Positions 9,241 through 18,582 are shown, counted from the first letter of the stretch. The stretch: DNA of 64,000 bases from PGYR01 sp034670025 (GCA_034670025.1 JAXMOE010000001.1:950555-1014554), one strand, 5' to 3'. Notes: generated by a model from the sequence alone, not told the origin. A program made the numbers and translations.

Positions 9241-10350
9241 ATGACGACTAAAAATAAGAAAATATTTATCTCAGCTGGAGACCCTTCGGGGGATATTCAC
9301 GCAGCTAATATGATGCGTGAGCTAATAGAGCTCAACCCAAATGTTGAGTTTGTTGGCATTGGTGGTCCCAAAATGCAAGAATTAGGACTAAAGCCAATAG
9401 TTGAGTTTGGAAGAATAAATGTCGTGGGCTTCTGGGAAGTAATAAAGAAATATAGATTTTTCAAGAAGTTAGAAAACAAAGCTAAGAGTATAATTTCAGA
9501 CAATTCTATTGATTTGGTTTTACTAATTGATTATCCGGGCTTGAACATTCGACTCGCTAATTATGCAAAATCTAACTCCAAAAAAGTATGCTATTACATA
9601 GCTCCTCAGTTGTGGGCATGGGGTAAAAAGAGAGCCCAAAAATTAGCAGACTCTGTTGACAAATTGTTAGTTGTATTCCCATTTGAAGTTGACTTTTTCA
9701 AGCAATATGGCATAGACACAAACTTTGTTGGACATCCACTCTTAGATTTAGATATTTTTGAAATTGATGAGAATACTAACAAAGAGCAAAATCAAGTCTG
9801 CCTTGTACCAGGAAGTAGAGAGCAGGAAGTAAAGCAGCATCTTGGTTTATTTTCGGAAATCATAGATAATTACAAAGGTGATTTCACATTTGCATTATCA
9901 AAATCTCCTTTTGTTAATGATGAAATATATAGTAATTTCAGCAACAAATACCCAAATGTCAAGCTATATAAAAACAGCAGAAGTGCAATGAGAGATAGTG
10001 ATTTCGGAATAGTAAAAGCTGGAACTTCCACACTCGAAGCAGCACTACTTGGATTGCCTTTTTTCACAATTTACAAGACTTCTACTACCTCATATTTACT
10101 TGGTAAATATTTGATTAATATCAACTTCCTATCAATGCCTAATATTTTATTAGATAAAAATGTCGTGGAAGAATTTATACAATCGGATGCCACACCAAGT
10201 AAAATAAATAAGATGTTGGAAAGGTTAGAAAATGATAGCAACTATGTTCAACAGATGAAAAGTGATTTCAATAAGATTCGTTCTATGCTTGGAAATAAAT
10301 CAGCATGTGAACAAAGTGCTTCTATAATCAATAGCGAGTTTTTGCAATGA
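9241..10350 (+). CDS. lpxB: Lipid-A-disaccharide synthase LpxB
   Basis: GT19 enzyme that joins UDP-2,3-diacylglucosamine and lipid X to form the lipid A disaccharide at the inner membrane. Family signatures are clear: SAGDPSGDIHAANMM at the N-terminus, GIGGPKM, the APQLWAWGKKRA segment, LVPGSREQEV, and KAGTSTLEAAL near residue 260. The length of 369 is normal. It starts at ATG 9241 and its last four bases overlap the DUF374 gene, giving an lpxB, DUF374, lpxK operon. Confidence 0.97.
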   Translation: MTTKNKKIFISAGDPSGDIHAANMMRELIELNPNVEFVGIGGPKMQELGLKPIVEFGRINVVGFWEVIKKYRFFKKLENKAKSIISDNSIDLVLLIDYPGLNIRLANYAKSNSKKVCYYIAPQLWAWGKKRAQKLADSVDKLLVVFPFEVDFFKQYGIDTNFVGHPLLDLDIFEIDENTNKEQNQVCLVPGSREQEVKQHLGLFSEIIDNYKGDFTFALSKSPFVNDEIYSNFSNKYPNVKLYKNSRSAMRDSDFGIVKAGTSTLEAALLGLPFFTIYKTSTTSYLLGKYLININFLSMPNILLDKNVVEEFIQSDATPSKINKMLERLENDSNYVQQMKSDFNKIRSMLGNKSACEQSASIINSEFLQ

Positions 10351-10919
10351 GGAGAATTGGAATAACATTGCTCCTATTGCTTGCTTCAACTTGGAGAATA
10401 AAAGCACACGGCACACAGACCAGAGAACCGAAAGTAATCGCATTTTGGCACGGGGTTATGCTACCAGTGTGGTATTACCACAGAAAAGTATCCCATAAAG
10501 TGGCAGTTGTGAGCAAAAGCAGAGATGGGCAAGTATTATCCTCAATTCTGAGAAAATTAAAATATACACTCATTCGTGGCTCATCTTCCAAAGATGGAAA
10601 GGTAGTATTAGAACGTGCAACGAACTTAGCCAGTTCTCACAGAGTACTAATTACTCCCGATGGACCGCGTGGGCCTCATAAAAAAATGAAAGTCGGAGCA
10701 ATCCTAATAGCAAGTAGAGCCAAAGTGCCATTCCAACACTGCACAGTTAAGTGTAAGTATGCCATCAACTTGAAAAGTTGGGATAAGTTTACAGTACCGC
10801 TCCCATTTGCAAAAGTGCATTTACACTTTTCAGATCCTGTAATGATAGAAAGCACTGAAGACCGGGAAAAAACAACACAGCTAATGAAACAGATAGAAAC
10901 AGAGATGAATAAATTATAA
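10347..10919 (+). CDS. DUF374 lysophospholipid acyltransferase-like protein
   Basis: A 190-residue protein of the DUF374 family, related to LpxL/PlsC-type acyltransferases. The pattern IAFWHGVMLPVWYY (around 31-44), SKSRDGQ, the IRGSSSKDG block and TPDGPRGP (around 110-117) is characteristic. The N-terminal 20 residues are hydrophobic, so it is probably membrane-bound. Sitting between lpxB and lpxK with overlaps of four bases and one base, it likely adds or remodels an acyl chain on lipid A or a related lipid. The acyl donor and acceptor are not known for this family, so the role is inferred from context. Confidence 0.88.
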   Translation: MRRIGITLLLLLASTWRIKAHGTQTREPKVIAFWHGVMLPVWYYHRKVSHKVAVVSKSRDGQVLSSILRKLKYTLIRGSSSKDGKVVLERATNLASSHRVLITPDGPRGPHKKMKVGAILIASRAKVPFQHCTVKCKYAINLKSWDKFTVPLPFAKVHLHFSDPVMIESTEDREKTTQLMKQIETEMNKL

Positions 10920-11881
10920 TGTTAGTCCTAAGCTACATATTTGGTTTTATAATCTGGGTTCGCTCTTTACTTTATAAGTTTGGAATTATAAAGCAATACA
11001 AGTCCAAGAGCTTTGTGATTTCAACTGGTAACATTATAGCTGGTGGAACAGGTAAAACACCTATTATAATACATATAGCAAACTTTCTTAAGAATAAGAA
11101 AATTAGAGTTGGAATAGTTTCTGGTGGTTACAGAAGAAAAGAATACGGCTTCAAAGTAGTTCACGATGGATACAAAATTTGCTCTACCGTAGCTGAATCA
11201 GGTGATGAGGCATTGATGATTGCCGAACAAACAGACACTGTATTAGTAGTCGATGATAAGAAGTATAAAGCATTAGAAAAACTTGATAAAATGTTCGATG
11301 TAGATGTAGTATTAATCGATGATGGTTTCCAACACAGAAAAATCGATAGAGATTTAGATATAGTTATAATCAATCAACGCACATTGGACGAAAAGTACTA
11401 TCTGCCAAAGGGTTATCTGCGTGAAAAGAGAAGTAGTTTAAAACGAGCTGATATATTATTAGCAAGAGATATTGACAAGAAAGAACTCGAAAGTTTTGAG
11501 AAACCTACATTTGAGTTTAATGCAAATATTAGCCCATATCATGTGAACGAAACTCGCTCAGTTGTAATAACAGCTATTGCAAATCCAGATAATTTCGTTA
11601 ACTTTTTGAAAACTAATAAGGCAAATATTGCAAGAGTTTTTGACTACAAAGACCATCACTTCTTTACAAAGAAAGACATGGAAGAGGTGATTAAGTATTG
11701 CAATTGGAAAGATATAAACAGAATATATACGACAGAAAAAGACAAAGTAAAACTCATACTATTCACTAAACTATTCGAAGATAATTCAATCTCAGTCTTC
11801 ACTATTCCTATGGGATTGGAGTTTAGAGATGAAGCAAATTTTGAAAAACACATTCTTGAGAAAATAAATGAAAAATCTTAA
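10919..11881 (+). CDS. lpxK: Tetraacyldisaccharide 4'-kinase LpxK
   Basis: Phosphorylates the 4' position of the lipid A disaccharide at the inner membrane. An N-terminal membrane-associated helix is followed by the family P-loop GNIIAGGTGKTP (residues 37-48); the VLIDDGFQHRKIDRDLDIV block near residues 130-150 is another LpxK hallmark. The length of 320 is typical. It directly follows the DUF374 gene (one-base overlap) and its 3' end overlaps the next gene by 14 bases. Confidence 0.96.
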   Translation: MLVLSYIFGFIIWVRSLLYKFGIIKQYKSKSFVISTGNIIAGGTGKTPIIIHIANFLKNKKIRVGIVSGGYRRKEYGFKVVHDGYKICSTVAESGDEALMIAEQTDTVLVVDDKKYKALEKLDKMFDVDVVLIDDGFQHRKIDRDLDIVIINQRTLDEKYYLPKGYLREKRSSLKRADILLARDIDKKELESFEKPTFEFNANISPYHVNETRSVVITAIANPDNFVNFLKTNKANIARVFDYKDHHFFTKKDMEEVIKYCNWKDINRIYTTEKDKVKLILFTKLFEDNSISVFTIPMGLEFRDEANFEKHILEKINEKS

Positions 11882-12650
11882 TAAAATTATACTCCTCGCA
11901 TTAGCATCACTATTTATACTAACATCTTGCTCCGAAGAACCACTGACCATAGTCCTGTCAAAAGGAAGTGGTGGCAAATCTTATGAAAATTACTCTAAGT
12001 GGTTAGAAAAATATGATGATAATGTAATTATCGTTGATATGTACAGCGTTGAAAACCCAGAAGAAGCAATGACCAATGCTGATGCGTTAGTGCTAACTGG
12101 TGGTCCCGATGTTCACCCTGGCAGATTCGACAAGCCGTACGAGACGGACAGATGCTCGATAGATGAAGACCGTGATTCACTCGAATTCCAATTGCTACAA
12201 TATGCTTTGCTTAAGAAAATGCCTATACTTGGTATTTGTAGAGGCCAACAGCTAATCAACGTTGCATTAGGTGGCTCACTAATCATCGACATACCAGCGG
12301 ATATGCCAAATGCTGTTACACATCAAATTGATGAAGGCGATGCAAAACACAAAGTAATGTTAGAAGATGGCTCAAAGATAAAGGAATTAGCTGGAGTGGA
12401 CGAAGCCGTAGTAAATAGCAATCACCACCAAGCAGTTGACAAGCTATCGAAAGAGCTGAAACCCACTGGCTACACAGCGGACGGAATAATAGAAGCTTAT
12501 GAGTGGAAAGATGTTTCTTTCAAAAGCTGGCTTATGGCAGTGCAATGGCACCCAGAAAGATTAGATACTGAACATCCTCTCTCTGCCCCACTTGCAGAGT
12601 CATTTATTGATGCGGCTTATACTTATAGAAAGAAGATTAAGAATAAGTAA
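11868..12650 (+). CDS. Lipoprotein class-I glutamine amidotransferase-like hydrolase (peptidase C26, PuuD-like)
   Basis: A 260-residue protein of the gamma-glutamyl-gamma-aminobutyrate hydrolase family. The nucleophile is C124 in GICRGQQ; the catalytic His-Glu pair is H228/E230 in WHPE; the GGPDVHPGRF loop is also typical. Residues 1-20 form a lipoprotein signal with lipobox LTSC at 18-21, so the mature enzyme is probably anchored in the periplasm, unlike cytosolic PuuD. A periplasmic target such as a gamma-glutamyl bond in a peptide or in peptidoglycan is possible but is inference. It overlaps lpxK by 14 bases and ends the lipid A operon. Confidence 0.85.
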   Translation: MKNLNKIILLALASLFILTSCSEEPLTIVLSKGSGGKSYENYSKWLEKYDDNVIIVDMYSVENPEEAMTNADALVLTGGPDVHPGRFDKPYETDRCSIDEDRDSLEFQLLQYALLKKMPILGICRGQQLINVALGGSLIIDIPADMPNAVTHQIDEGDAKHKVMLEDGSKIKELAGVDEAVVNSNHHQAVDKLSKELKPTGYTADGIIEAYEWKDVSFKSWLMAVQWHPERLDTEHPLSAPLAESFIDAAYTYRKKIKNK

Positions 12651-12659
12651 AGAATACCC

Positions 12660-12683
12660 AACAATGGGTTGCAACCCATTGTT
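12660..12683. repeat. Perfect 24-base palindrome
   Basis: The 24 bases read identically on both strands (12-base arms, GGGTTG|CAACCC at the centre). It lies ten bases after the amidotransferase stop, in the gap between convergent genes. A run of T is not directly attached, so it is not a standard intrinsic terminator, although it could stop transcription both ways or be a dispersed repeat. Confidence 0.8.
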
Positions 12684-12710
12684 ACAATACTTTATTTTCC
12701 TGGACTCTTC

Positions 12711-12726
12711 GGATGCTAAGGCATCC
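12711..12726. repeat. Short inverted repeat (GGATGC / GCATCC)
   Basis: Six-base perfect arms with a TAAG loop; an outer ACTC/GAGT pairing extends the stem after a three-base internal loop. It sits with the 24-base palindrome in the 124-base convergent gap 12651-12774. No gene is seen in that gap. Confidence 0.5.
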
Positions 12727-12774
12727 TCTGAGTGACGGGGTGATTTGTCTTCTCAGTCCTCGTATTGCCTGGAA

Positions 12775-14733
12775 TCAATCAAAATTAAACCTCAGCTGGA
12801 AAATAAGCTGTGTTCTGTTGTTCTCATCTATCTCATCATATCCGCTGCCAATGCTTGCATCACGATTTACAAACAAGTGATTCAACCGCACCCAAACGTC
12901 TAAGAATTCCAATGGCTCGTATTTTACGAATGCACTGATGCTATTTCCGCTATTATAAAACGGATAAACATACGCCAGCCCTGGCACTTGGTACTGATAC
13001 GCATAAACAACTGACTCAAAGCTGTCCGTGTTAAAATTGATATAGTTTATCCCATAGTATAAGTTATTACCCCTGTCCCTTTTGCGAATATCAAGCATAA
13101 TCAGATTACCTGACTCCGTGTCAACAATATCATTGAATGTATAAGAATACTCCGTTCTCCCTCTTAGCGAAAGTGTAGATGTAAGTTTTGTGTTTACCTC
13201 TAATCTGATATGCATTTTGTTGTTTGGTACTGTTATCCTCGAATTATATACCTCATCATCGCGAAACGAATCATCTTTTTGCTCATAGTTCAAGCGAAGA
13301 GTATAATTCGTTTTACTCGTCCCATAGAAAGCATTCACAAAATACTGTATTCCTTTTACTGGCTGGTTCGTTGTGAATGTGTTCAATATAGTAGAATACA
13401 TATCAACAAAAGCCGATAAGTCTAACTTATCACGTGAGTAAGACAACCCAGTCAATATCGCTTTTTCATTCGCCACAAAGCTCTGCTCACCAAAATTTGA
13501 AGCATAAGGAGCTCGGTAATCTTCGTGAGCATATCGGCCTTCTATCATAAATGAGACATTGTCAGACACATTATTGAGATAATTCAACCGAGCTGATGGG
13601 TTGTTGTTTATATCAAAACTAGTCTCAAATTTCGTAGCTGTGTAATCAGTATTATAGTTCCCATAAATAGAACTCAACATCCCCTCTTGCCCTTGAAATG
13701 TGCTAAACGAGTTGGAGCTAATGGGTATATCATATTTCAAATAAGTACTCAGAACACCAAAACTGATGTTGTTCAGATTTGCTTCCACATTAGCACCGTA
13801 TAGCTGTTCATTGAGTATTCCTTTCTTTTGCAGCTCCGTTTCTGTCCTAAAATAACCAGATTTGTAAACTGAACTTACTATTCCTTCCTCTTCCTTATAT
13901 GTGGCGGCTCTGTTAGTATTCCCAACAAAACCCCGCAAGACTATATTGTTGAAATAATTGTAGTTGTGAGTGTACTCTAAGAACCCTCCACGGAAGAAAT
14001 TACTCTCCAATGTGGAGCGATTTACCTTTGCCCCATATCCATATTCAGTAGATGTATTGATGAAATCTGTACCCTTCAAACTCAAAAAACTCTGGTCATA
14101 CAAGTTACCCAATCCAAAAAATAAGTTATAATCCCCTGCTATCATTTTCAGATTTTCATAATTGTATTCCAACCCCACACTAGTGAAGTCCAGCACTTCC
14201 AACTCACCAGCATCTTTATCAGAAATAGCACTCAACTCTAACCCATCATACTTTACATTCAGCTTTTGGTAAAGGTCTAACCTGCTCCCTTGGTATTTTT
14301 CTCTTACGAAACCGTCTTCTTTCTGTATTGTGCTGTGATTCCTCACAGTGTATGTTGTCCCTTCTCGCTTTTTTCTACTTTTATCAATGGTCATAGTATT
14401 GATGAGTATATGTTTGATAAACTCATCGGTGGGGAGTGAGTTAATTGCATTGAATAGCTGAGACTTATTAGTGTAAGGGCGTTTCTTTTGAAGCTGATTG
14501 AACATCTCCCTACTTACCAAAGGTATATCTTCCAGTTTAGTAATTATTGCACTATTTATATTGAGTGGATATTTGCTATAGTAGGAATACAAGTCTTGAA
14601 TCTGGGATATGTCTAATCTATTCTTATACATTGGGTTGAGCTCACCCATATATTTTTCTAACAGCAGATCGAAATCATCGGCAATGATAATTGTGGGCAG
14701 AAGAAATATTAGTAGCACTCTAATCAAAGCCAT
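12775..14733 (-). CDS. Outer-membrane beta-barrel protein with N-terminal helical (HhH-like) domain
   Basis: Signal peptide at the start, then a helical region of about 100 residues whose pattern (LNINSAIITKLEDIPLVS and KRPYTNKSQLFNAINSLP) resembles the degenerate helix-hairpin-helix repeats found at the N-terminus of many Bacteroidetes envelope proteins. The remaining 500 residues are typical barrel strands with the final residues FNFD. The longest frame opens with TTG at 14745; I prefer ATG at 14733, which gives a cleaner signal peptide and still overlaps the upstream gene by 14 bases. Function unknown; it is translationally coupled to the PorV-like gene before it. Confidence 0.75.
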   Translation of the reverse strand: MALIRVLLIFLLPTIIIADDFDLLLEKYMGELNPMYKNRLDISQIQDLYSYYSKYPLNINSAIITKLEDIPLVSREMFNQLQKKRPYTNKSQLFNAINSLPTDEFIKHILINTMTIDKSRKKREGTTYTVRNHSTIQKEDGFVREKYQGSRLDLYQKLNVKYDGLELSAISDKDAGELEVLDFTSVGLEYNYENLKMIAGDYNLFFGLGNLYDQSFLSLKGTDFINTSTEYGYGAKVNRSTLESNFFRGGFLEYTHNYNYFNNIVLRGFVGNTNRAATYKEEEGIVSSVYKSGYFRTETELQKKGILNEQLYGANVEANLNNISFGVLSTYLKYDIPISSNSFSTFQGQEGMLSSIYGNYNTDYTATKFETSFDINNNPSARLNYLNNVSDNVSFMIEGRYAHEDYRAPYASNFGEQSFVANEKAILTGLSYSRDKLDLSAFVDMYSTILNTFTTNQPVKGIQYFVNAFYGTSKTNYTLRLNYEQKDDSFRDDEVYNSRITVPNNKMHIRLEVNTKLTSTLSLRGRTEYSYTFNDIVDTESGNLIMLDIRKRDRGNNLYYGINYINFNTDSFESVVYAYQYQVPGLAYVYPFYNSGNSISAFVKYEPLEFLDVWVRLNHLFVNRDASIGSGYDEIDENNRTQLIFQLRFNFD

Positions 14734-15532
14734 AAGCCAAGCCAAATTTGTGAGTAGCTCCCAAGTAATTATGATAATTAATATCGTAAACTATCTGAAG
14801 TCCATCAAAAGTATTTATCAGTAGATTAGCTTCAATCATCTGTGGGTTAGTGAGGTAACTAACACTCGCCGTCAACCAATCATCTAAATTATGGGCAACA
14901 CCGAGCATCATTCCTGTAGTGCTCTCTAAGTAGATTTGAGTACCAACTTGCAAAATAAAATCATCTTCAATTTCATAAAGCAGTCCAAAATTTGCCTCTT
15001 GCCTTACCGTATGGCTCTCACTTTCATATCTATCATTTAGCAGATTAGTAAATGCAAACCCAGCTCTTAGATCATCGTCTAACTCAACTATTCCACTGAG
15101 GTTTATATCAAACTTATCATAAGACTGAAAGTTTTCTATATTCATAAATGAATAGTTGAATGTAATAGCCGTAGTCAATCTGCTTATCAATTTTGTTCCT
15201 GCCGAATACGATATATTGGAGCGATTGAAGTTATCCGAAAAAGTACCACCATAAGTTGCAAAATGGAATACACTGCCTGTTTCATAAGATACATAGACAT
15301 TATTATAATTCAGACCTCGTAAACCAAAACTATTTGGCGTGTAACTAATAGCAATGTTATTTCGTTTTATAAACTGTAACTTAGTTGGGTTATCTACCAC
15401 ATCGAGAGTAGAAACAGAATAGACAACAGATTTTATATTTGGTGAGTTATCATTAGCAAACACTACTACTTGGCAGAAAATGCTAAGAGTAATTACTAAA
15501 ATTTTCAATCTATTTGTTAGAATTCTATCCAT
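14720..15532 (-). CDS. PorV/PorQ-like outer-membrane beta-barrel protein
   Basis: About 270 residues: signal peptide ending near VVVFA, then short amphipathic strands rich in G, Y, F and N, ending FGLAYGFD. The NPTKLQFIKRNNIAISYTP segment and overall size resemble PorV/PorQ-type (FadL-like) barrels that serve T9SS, but the match is by pattern only. A longer frame starts with TTG at 15556; ATG at 15532 places the signal peptide correctly. Its 3' end overlaps the following barrel gene, and it diverges from the porD-like gene 45 bases away, which supports an envelope-export role. Confidence 0.65.
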   Translation of the reverse strand: MDRILTNRLKILVITLSIFCQVVVFANDNSPNIKSVVYSVSTLDVVDNPTKLQFIKRNNIAISYTPNSFGLRGLNYNNVYVSYETGSVFHFATYGGTFSDNFNRSNISYSAGTKLISRLTTAITFNYSFMNIENFQSYDKFDINLSGIVELDDDLRAGFAFTNLLNDRYESESHTVRQEANFGLLYEIEDDFILQVGTQIYLESTTGMMLGVAHNLDDWLTASVSYLTNPQMIEANLLINTFDGLQIVYDINYHNYLGATHKFGLAYGFD

Positions 15533-15577
15533 TATGTTATCTTTGTAGAACTTCAATATAAATAAAATTATAGAATT

Positions 15578-16474
15578 ATGATTAGAATAGCATTATTATT
15601 AGCAGTGGTTGTCGCAATATCAGGTAATATTTTTGCACAAGAAATAGAAGCCAATGTAAATGTAAACACCGAATTGTTGGATCAAGAATACAGAGTCAAT
15701 GTTTCTACTATGGAACAAGACTTAGAAAACTACATCAATTCAACTCAATATTTAGATACAGAGTGGGAAGGCCGTAAGATTCCAGTTGATATATCTATCG
15801 TTGTTTCTGGCGGATACAACAACAGATACCAAGCGAGAGTTTTCATTGCTTCTAACAGATACATCTATGGACAAGACGATGGCAAATCAGTTGTTATGAA
15901 AATAGCTGATGACCAGTGGTCTTTTGACTACGCCCGTGGTGCTTATTTCAACTATGATTTGAACAGATACAACGAATTTTCGAGTTTAATTGATTTCTAT
16001 ATGTTAGCAATTATCGGATTAGATTTAGATACTTATGAGACACTCGGTGGCAACCCAGCTTACAGCAAAGCGAGAAGATTGGCAGGAGTAGCTGCTTCTA
16101 ATGATATAGCTGGTTTTGATACCTATGTTAAACCTGGTGAATTTACAAAGTTTGCACTTATATCTGAACTTACTGATTTGAGATATGAAGATTTGAGAAT
16201 ACTCTTCTTCGAATATTATGTTGATGGATTAGATATGATGTCAGAAGACAGAGAGAAAGGATTAGAAAATCTTCGTTCAATCATAGCGAACATTGCTTTC
16301 TTCAAAAAAGAGAAAATGGTAGGGCCAAGTATATTACTTCAAGCGTTCACTGACTCAAAAGCAAGAGAGTTAGGAGCTACATTCGAAGGATACAAAGACC
16401 CCACTGTATTCAAAGATTTGAAATACTTAGCACCTAGTAGCACTACTATTTTTGAACAACACGAAAATAAATAA
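15578..16474 (+). CDS. DUF4835 family protein, T9SS PorD-like
   Basis: Signal peptide (1-20, ending FAQ) followed by EIEANVNVNTE, a mid-region with IPVDISIVVSGGYNNRYQAR, and the FYMLAIIGLDLDTYETLGG segment. This combination is the family signature of DUF4835, described as the T9SS-associated PorD. The 298-residue length fits. PorD is periplasmic or outer-membrane associated and needed for secretion in Porphyromonas; its exact role is unclear. The gene stands alone, followed by a strong hairpin terminator, and diverges from the PorV-like gene. Confidence 0.85.
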   Translation: MIRIALLLAVVVAISGNIFAQEIEANVNVNTELLDQEYRVNVSTMEQDLENYINSTQYLDTEWEGRKIPVDISIVVSGGYNNRYQARVFIASNRYIYGQDDGKSVVMKIADDQWSFDYARGAYFNYDLNRYNEFSSLIDFYMLAIIGLDLDTYETLGGNPAYSKARRLAGVAASNDIAGFDTYVKPGEFTKFALISELTDLRYEDLRILFFEYYVDGLDMMSEDREKGLENLRSIIANIAFFKKEKMVGPSILLQAFTDSKARELGATFEGYKDPTVFKDLKYLAPSSTTIFEQHENK

Positions 16475-16481
16475 CTATAAA

Positions 16482-16508
16482 AAAAGGAGTCAGTTTTTGA
16501 CTCCTTTT
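16482..16508. terminator. Bidirectional intrinsic terminator
   Basis: Eleven-base perfect arms (AAAAGGAGTCA / TGACTCCTTTT) around a five-base loop, with A and T runs at the two bases of the stem. It sits in the 44-base gap between the convergent porD-like and metallo-beta-lactamase-fold genes, so it can end both transcripts. Confidence 0.92.
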
Positions 16509-16518
16509 AATATACAAC

Positions 16519-17439
16519 TCACAACTCAAACTCATCATATATTTTTGCTATTCTAAAACCATTCTGAATTACTCTTCTTGCTTCCTCACTTTTAGGATCT
16601 AATATTGGATTAGTATGATTGATATGAATAAAGATTATCTTCTTTTTCTCGTTTTCATTTAATGATTCAAACTTATTCATACTCTCAACTACGAAAGGAT
16701 GCGGAATTTCAGACATATCTCGATTTCCTAACTCTGCCCCATCGTAAAATGTTGCATCCAAGAAAGCATAGTCAATCTTCTTTATCTGCTCTATTATGTC
16801 TATATCCCATTTCTCCCACTTATCAATATCTGGAATAAACAGAGCACTTTTGTTTGGTCCATCTATTCTATACCCTACAGTTTCCGAATACTCGTCTCGG
16901 TGTGGAACTAACAAAGGAGTAACGCTTAATTCATCTGAAAGTATTACTTTTACACCATCTTCAAGTTTATTTATCTTTATGTTCTCCTCGCTTACCAACT
17001 GCTCCCAAGGGCCATTAGTTTCTAAATACTCTTTCATCTTTGGCATTGCATATACTGGTACTTTGTTAGCACTCATTGCCTCCTTCCCCAGATACATAAG
17101 ACCAGTATAATGACCTATGTGAGCATGAGTTAAGAATATACCGTCTGGTACTTGTTTATCAGTTTGTTCACCATACTGAGATAAGAATTTCATTTGTCTT
17201 GTAATATCAGGAGTAGCTTCAAAAAGATATTTTTTTTGTGACTTATCATCATACAATCCGAGAGAAACAACTTGCCTTCTACTATCTGGATTTTCAAATA
17301 GACCAACACAGCATTTTTTAGTACATGCTATGTGAGGTAATCCTGCATCTTGTATTGTTCCAAGGACCGTGATGGAGGTGTTTTCGGAAGAATAAAGATA
17401 GCCTGTAAACAAAATGATTAAAGCTAAAATACATTTCAA
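16519..17439 (-). CDS. Secreted metallo-beta-lactamase-fold hydrolase, PqqB-like
   Basis: A 306-residue protein with a likely signal peptide (about 1-17) and an MBL fold. The metal motif reads HAHIGH (H105, H107, H110), with glycine where the canonical HxHxDH has aspartate. Further ligands are likely in VPHRDE, the FIPDID strand and the final HINHTNP histidines. Similar proteins are annotated as PqqB-like. The cysteine cluster at 39-44 (CTKKCC) resembles the PqqB N-terminal metal site. No pqq genes are nearby, so a role in PQQ synthesis is unlikely. The only good start is TTG at 17439, since an in-frame TAG lies four codons before it. Confidence 0.82.
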   Translation of the reverse strand: MKCILALIILFTGYLYSSENTSITVLGTIQDAGLPHIACTKKCCVGLFENPDSRRQVVSLGLYDDKSQKKYLFEATPDITRQMKFLSQYGEQTDKQVPDGIFLTHAHIGHYTGLMYLGKEAMSANKVPVYAMPKMKEYLETNGPWEQLVSEENIKINKLEDGVKVILSDELSVTPLLVPHRDEYSETVGYRIDGPNKSALFIPDIDKWEKWDIDIIEQIKKIDYAFLDATFYDGAELGNRDMSEIPHPFVVESMNKFESLNENEKKKIIFIHINHTNPILDPKSEEARRVIQNGFRIAKIYDEFEL

Positions 17440-17556
17440 TTGAATACTCTATTATTTATTTATTGTTTGTATAATCAAAAATACGATTTCTTTCCCCTAC
17501 TCCAACAAAAATTATTAAATTTGCAACTACTCAAAAGTAAAAACAACAAAAATAAA

Positions 17557-18552
17557 ATGTCAGAAAAGAAAAGAATACTTAGCGGAATACAACCATCGGG
17601 GATATTGACCATAGGCCACTTAACTGGTGCATTGTCTAATTGGAACAAAATGCAGCGTGAGTTTGAATCATTTTTTATGATAGCAGACCTTCACGCAATA
17701 ACGATGAGGCAAACGCCAAAGGACTTACGCTCGTGGACATTGGACACAGCTGCTATGTTTCTTGCTGCTGGTATTGACCCAGAAGAATCAGTAATGTTTA
17801 CTCAATCACACGTACCGGCTCACTCACAATTAGCATGGGTTATGAGCACCTTTACAGGTATGGGTGAAGCCGAGCGAATGACACAGTTTAAGGATAAATC
17901 GAGCAAAAACAGCGAGAATATTAATGTTGGGTTGCTCTCCTATCCTATTCTTATGGCTTGTGACATATTGCTTTATCAAGCAAATGCAGTACCAGTTGGT
18001 CAAGACCAAAAGCAGCACTTGGAGCTTACTCGTAACTTAGCACAAAGATTTAATCATCATTATTCTGATACATTTGCTATACCTGAGCCATATATCCCAG
18101 AAGTGGGTGCAAAGATAATGAGCTTGCAAGAACCGACGGCAAAAATGTCGAAATCTGACCCAAATCAGAATGCTACTATTTTCCTTACTGATGACAATGA
18201 TACTGTAATTAGAAAGATAAAGCGTTCCGTGACCGACTCTGGTTCGGAAGTGAAACCAGGCGAAGGCAAAGAAGGAATAGAAAACCTGATGATCCTGATG
18301 ACTGTAGCAACTGGAAAATCAACCGATGACATAGTTTCTGAGTATGAAGGTGAGGGCTATGGTAAGTTCAAAAGCGATGTGGCAGAAGCAGTTGCCGAAT
18401 ACCTTGCACCAATAAGAAATGAATTTGAAAAATACAGAGAAGACAAAACATTTTTGACTGATACACTGAAGAAGGGCGACGAAAAAGCTAATAAAGTTGC
18501 TTTTAGAACGTTATCTAAAGTGTACAAGAAAGTTGGTTTTCTTCAATACTAA
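17557..18552 (+). CDS. trpS: Tryptophanyl-tRNA synthetase
   Basis: Class Ic synthetase charging tRNA-Trp. The protein begins MSEKKRILSGIQPSG, with the HIGH-type motif TIGHL following at once and the KMSKSDPN signature later in the sequence. The open frame extends upstream to 17440, but the extra 39 codons are not conserved-looking; ATG at 17557 gives 331 residues, the normal TrpS length. Single gene, followed 30 bases later by the FmdB-like gene on the same strand. Confidence 0.97.
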   Translation: MSEKKRILSGIQPSGILTIGHLTGALSNWNKMQREFESFFMIADLHAITMRQTPKDLRSWTLDTAAMFLAAGIDPEESVMFTQSHVPAHSQLAWVMSTFTGMGEAERMTQFKDKSSKNSENINVGLLSYPILMACDILLYQANAVPVGQDQKQHLELTRNLAQRFNHHYSDTFAIPEPYIPEVGAKIMSLQEPTAKMSKSDPNQNATIFLTDDNDTVIRKIKRSVTDSGSEVKPGEGKEGIENLMILMTVATGKSTDDIVSEYEGEGYGKFKSDVAEAVAEYLAPIRNEFEKYREDKTFLTDTLKKGDEKANKVAFRTLSKVYKKVGFLQY

Positions 18553-18582
18553 TATTATTATTAACAATTGGAATAGGTTGAT

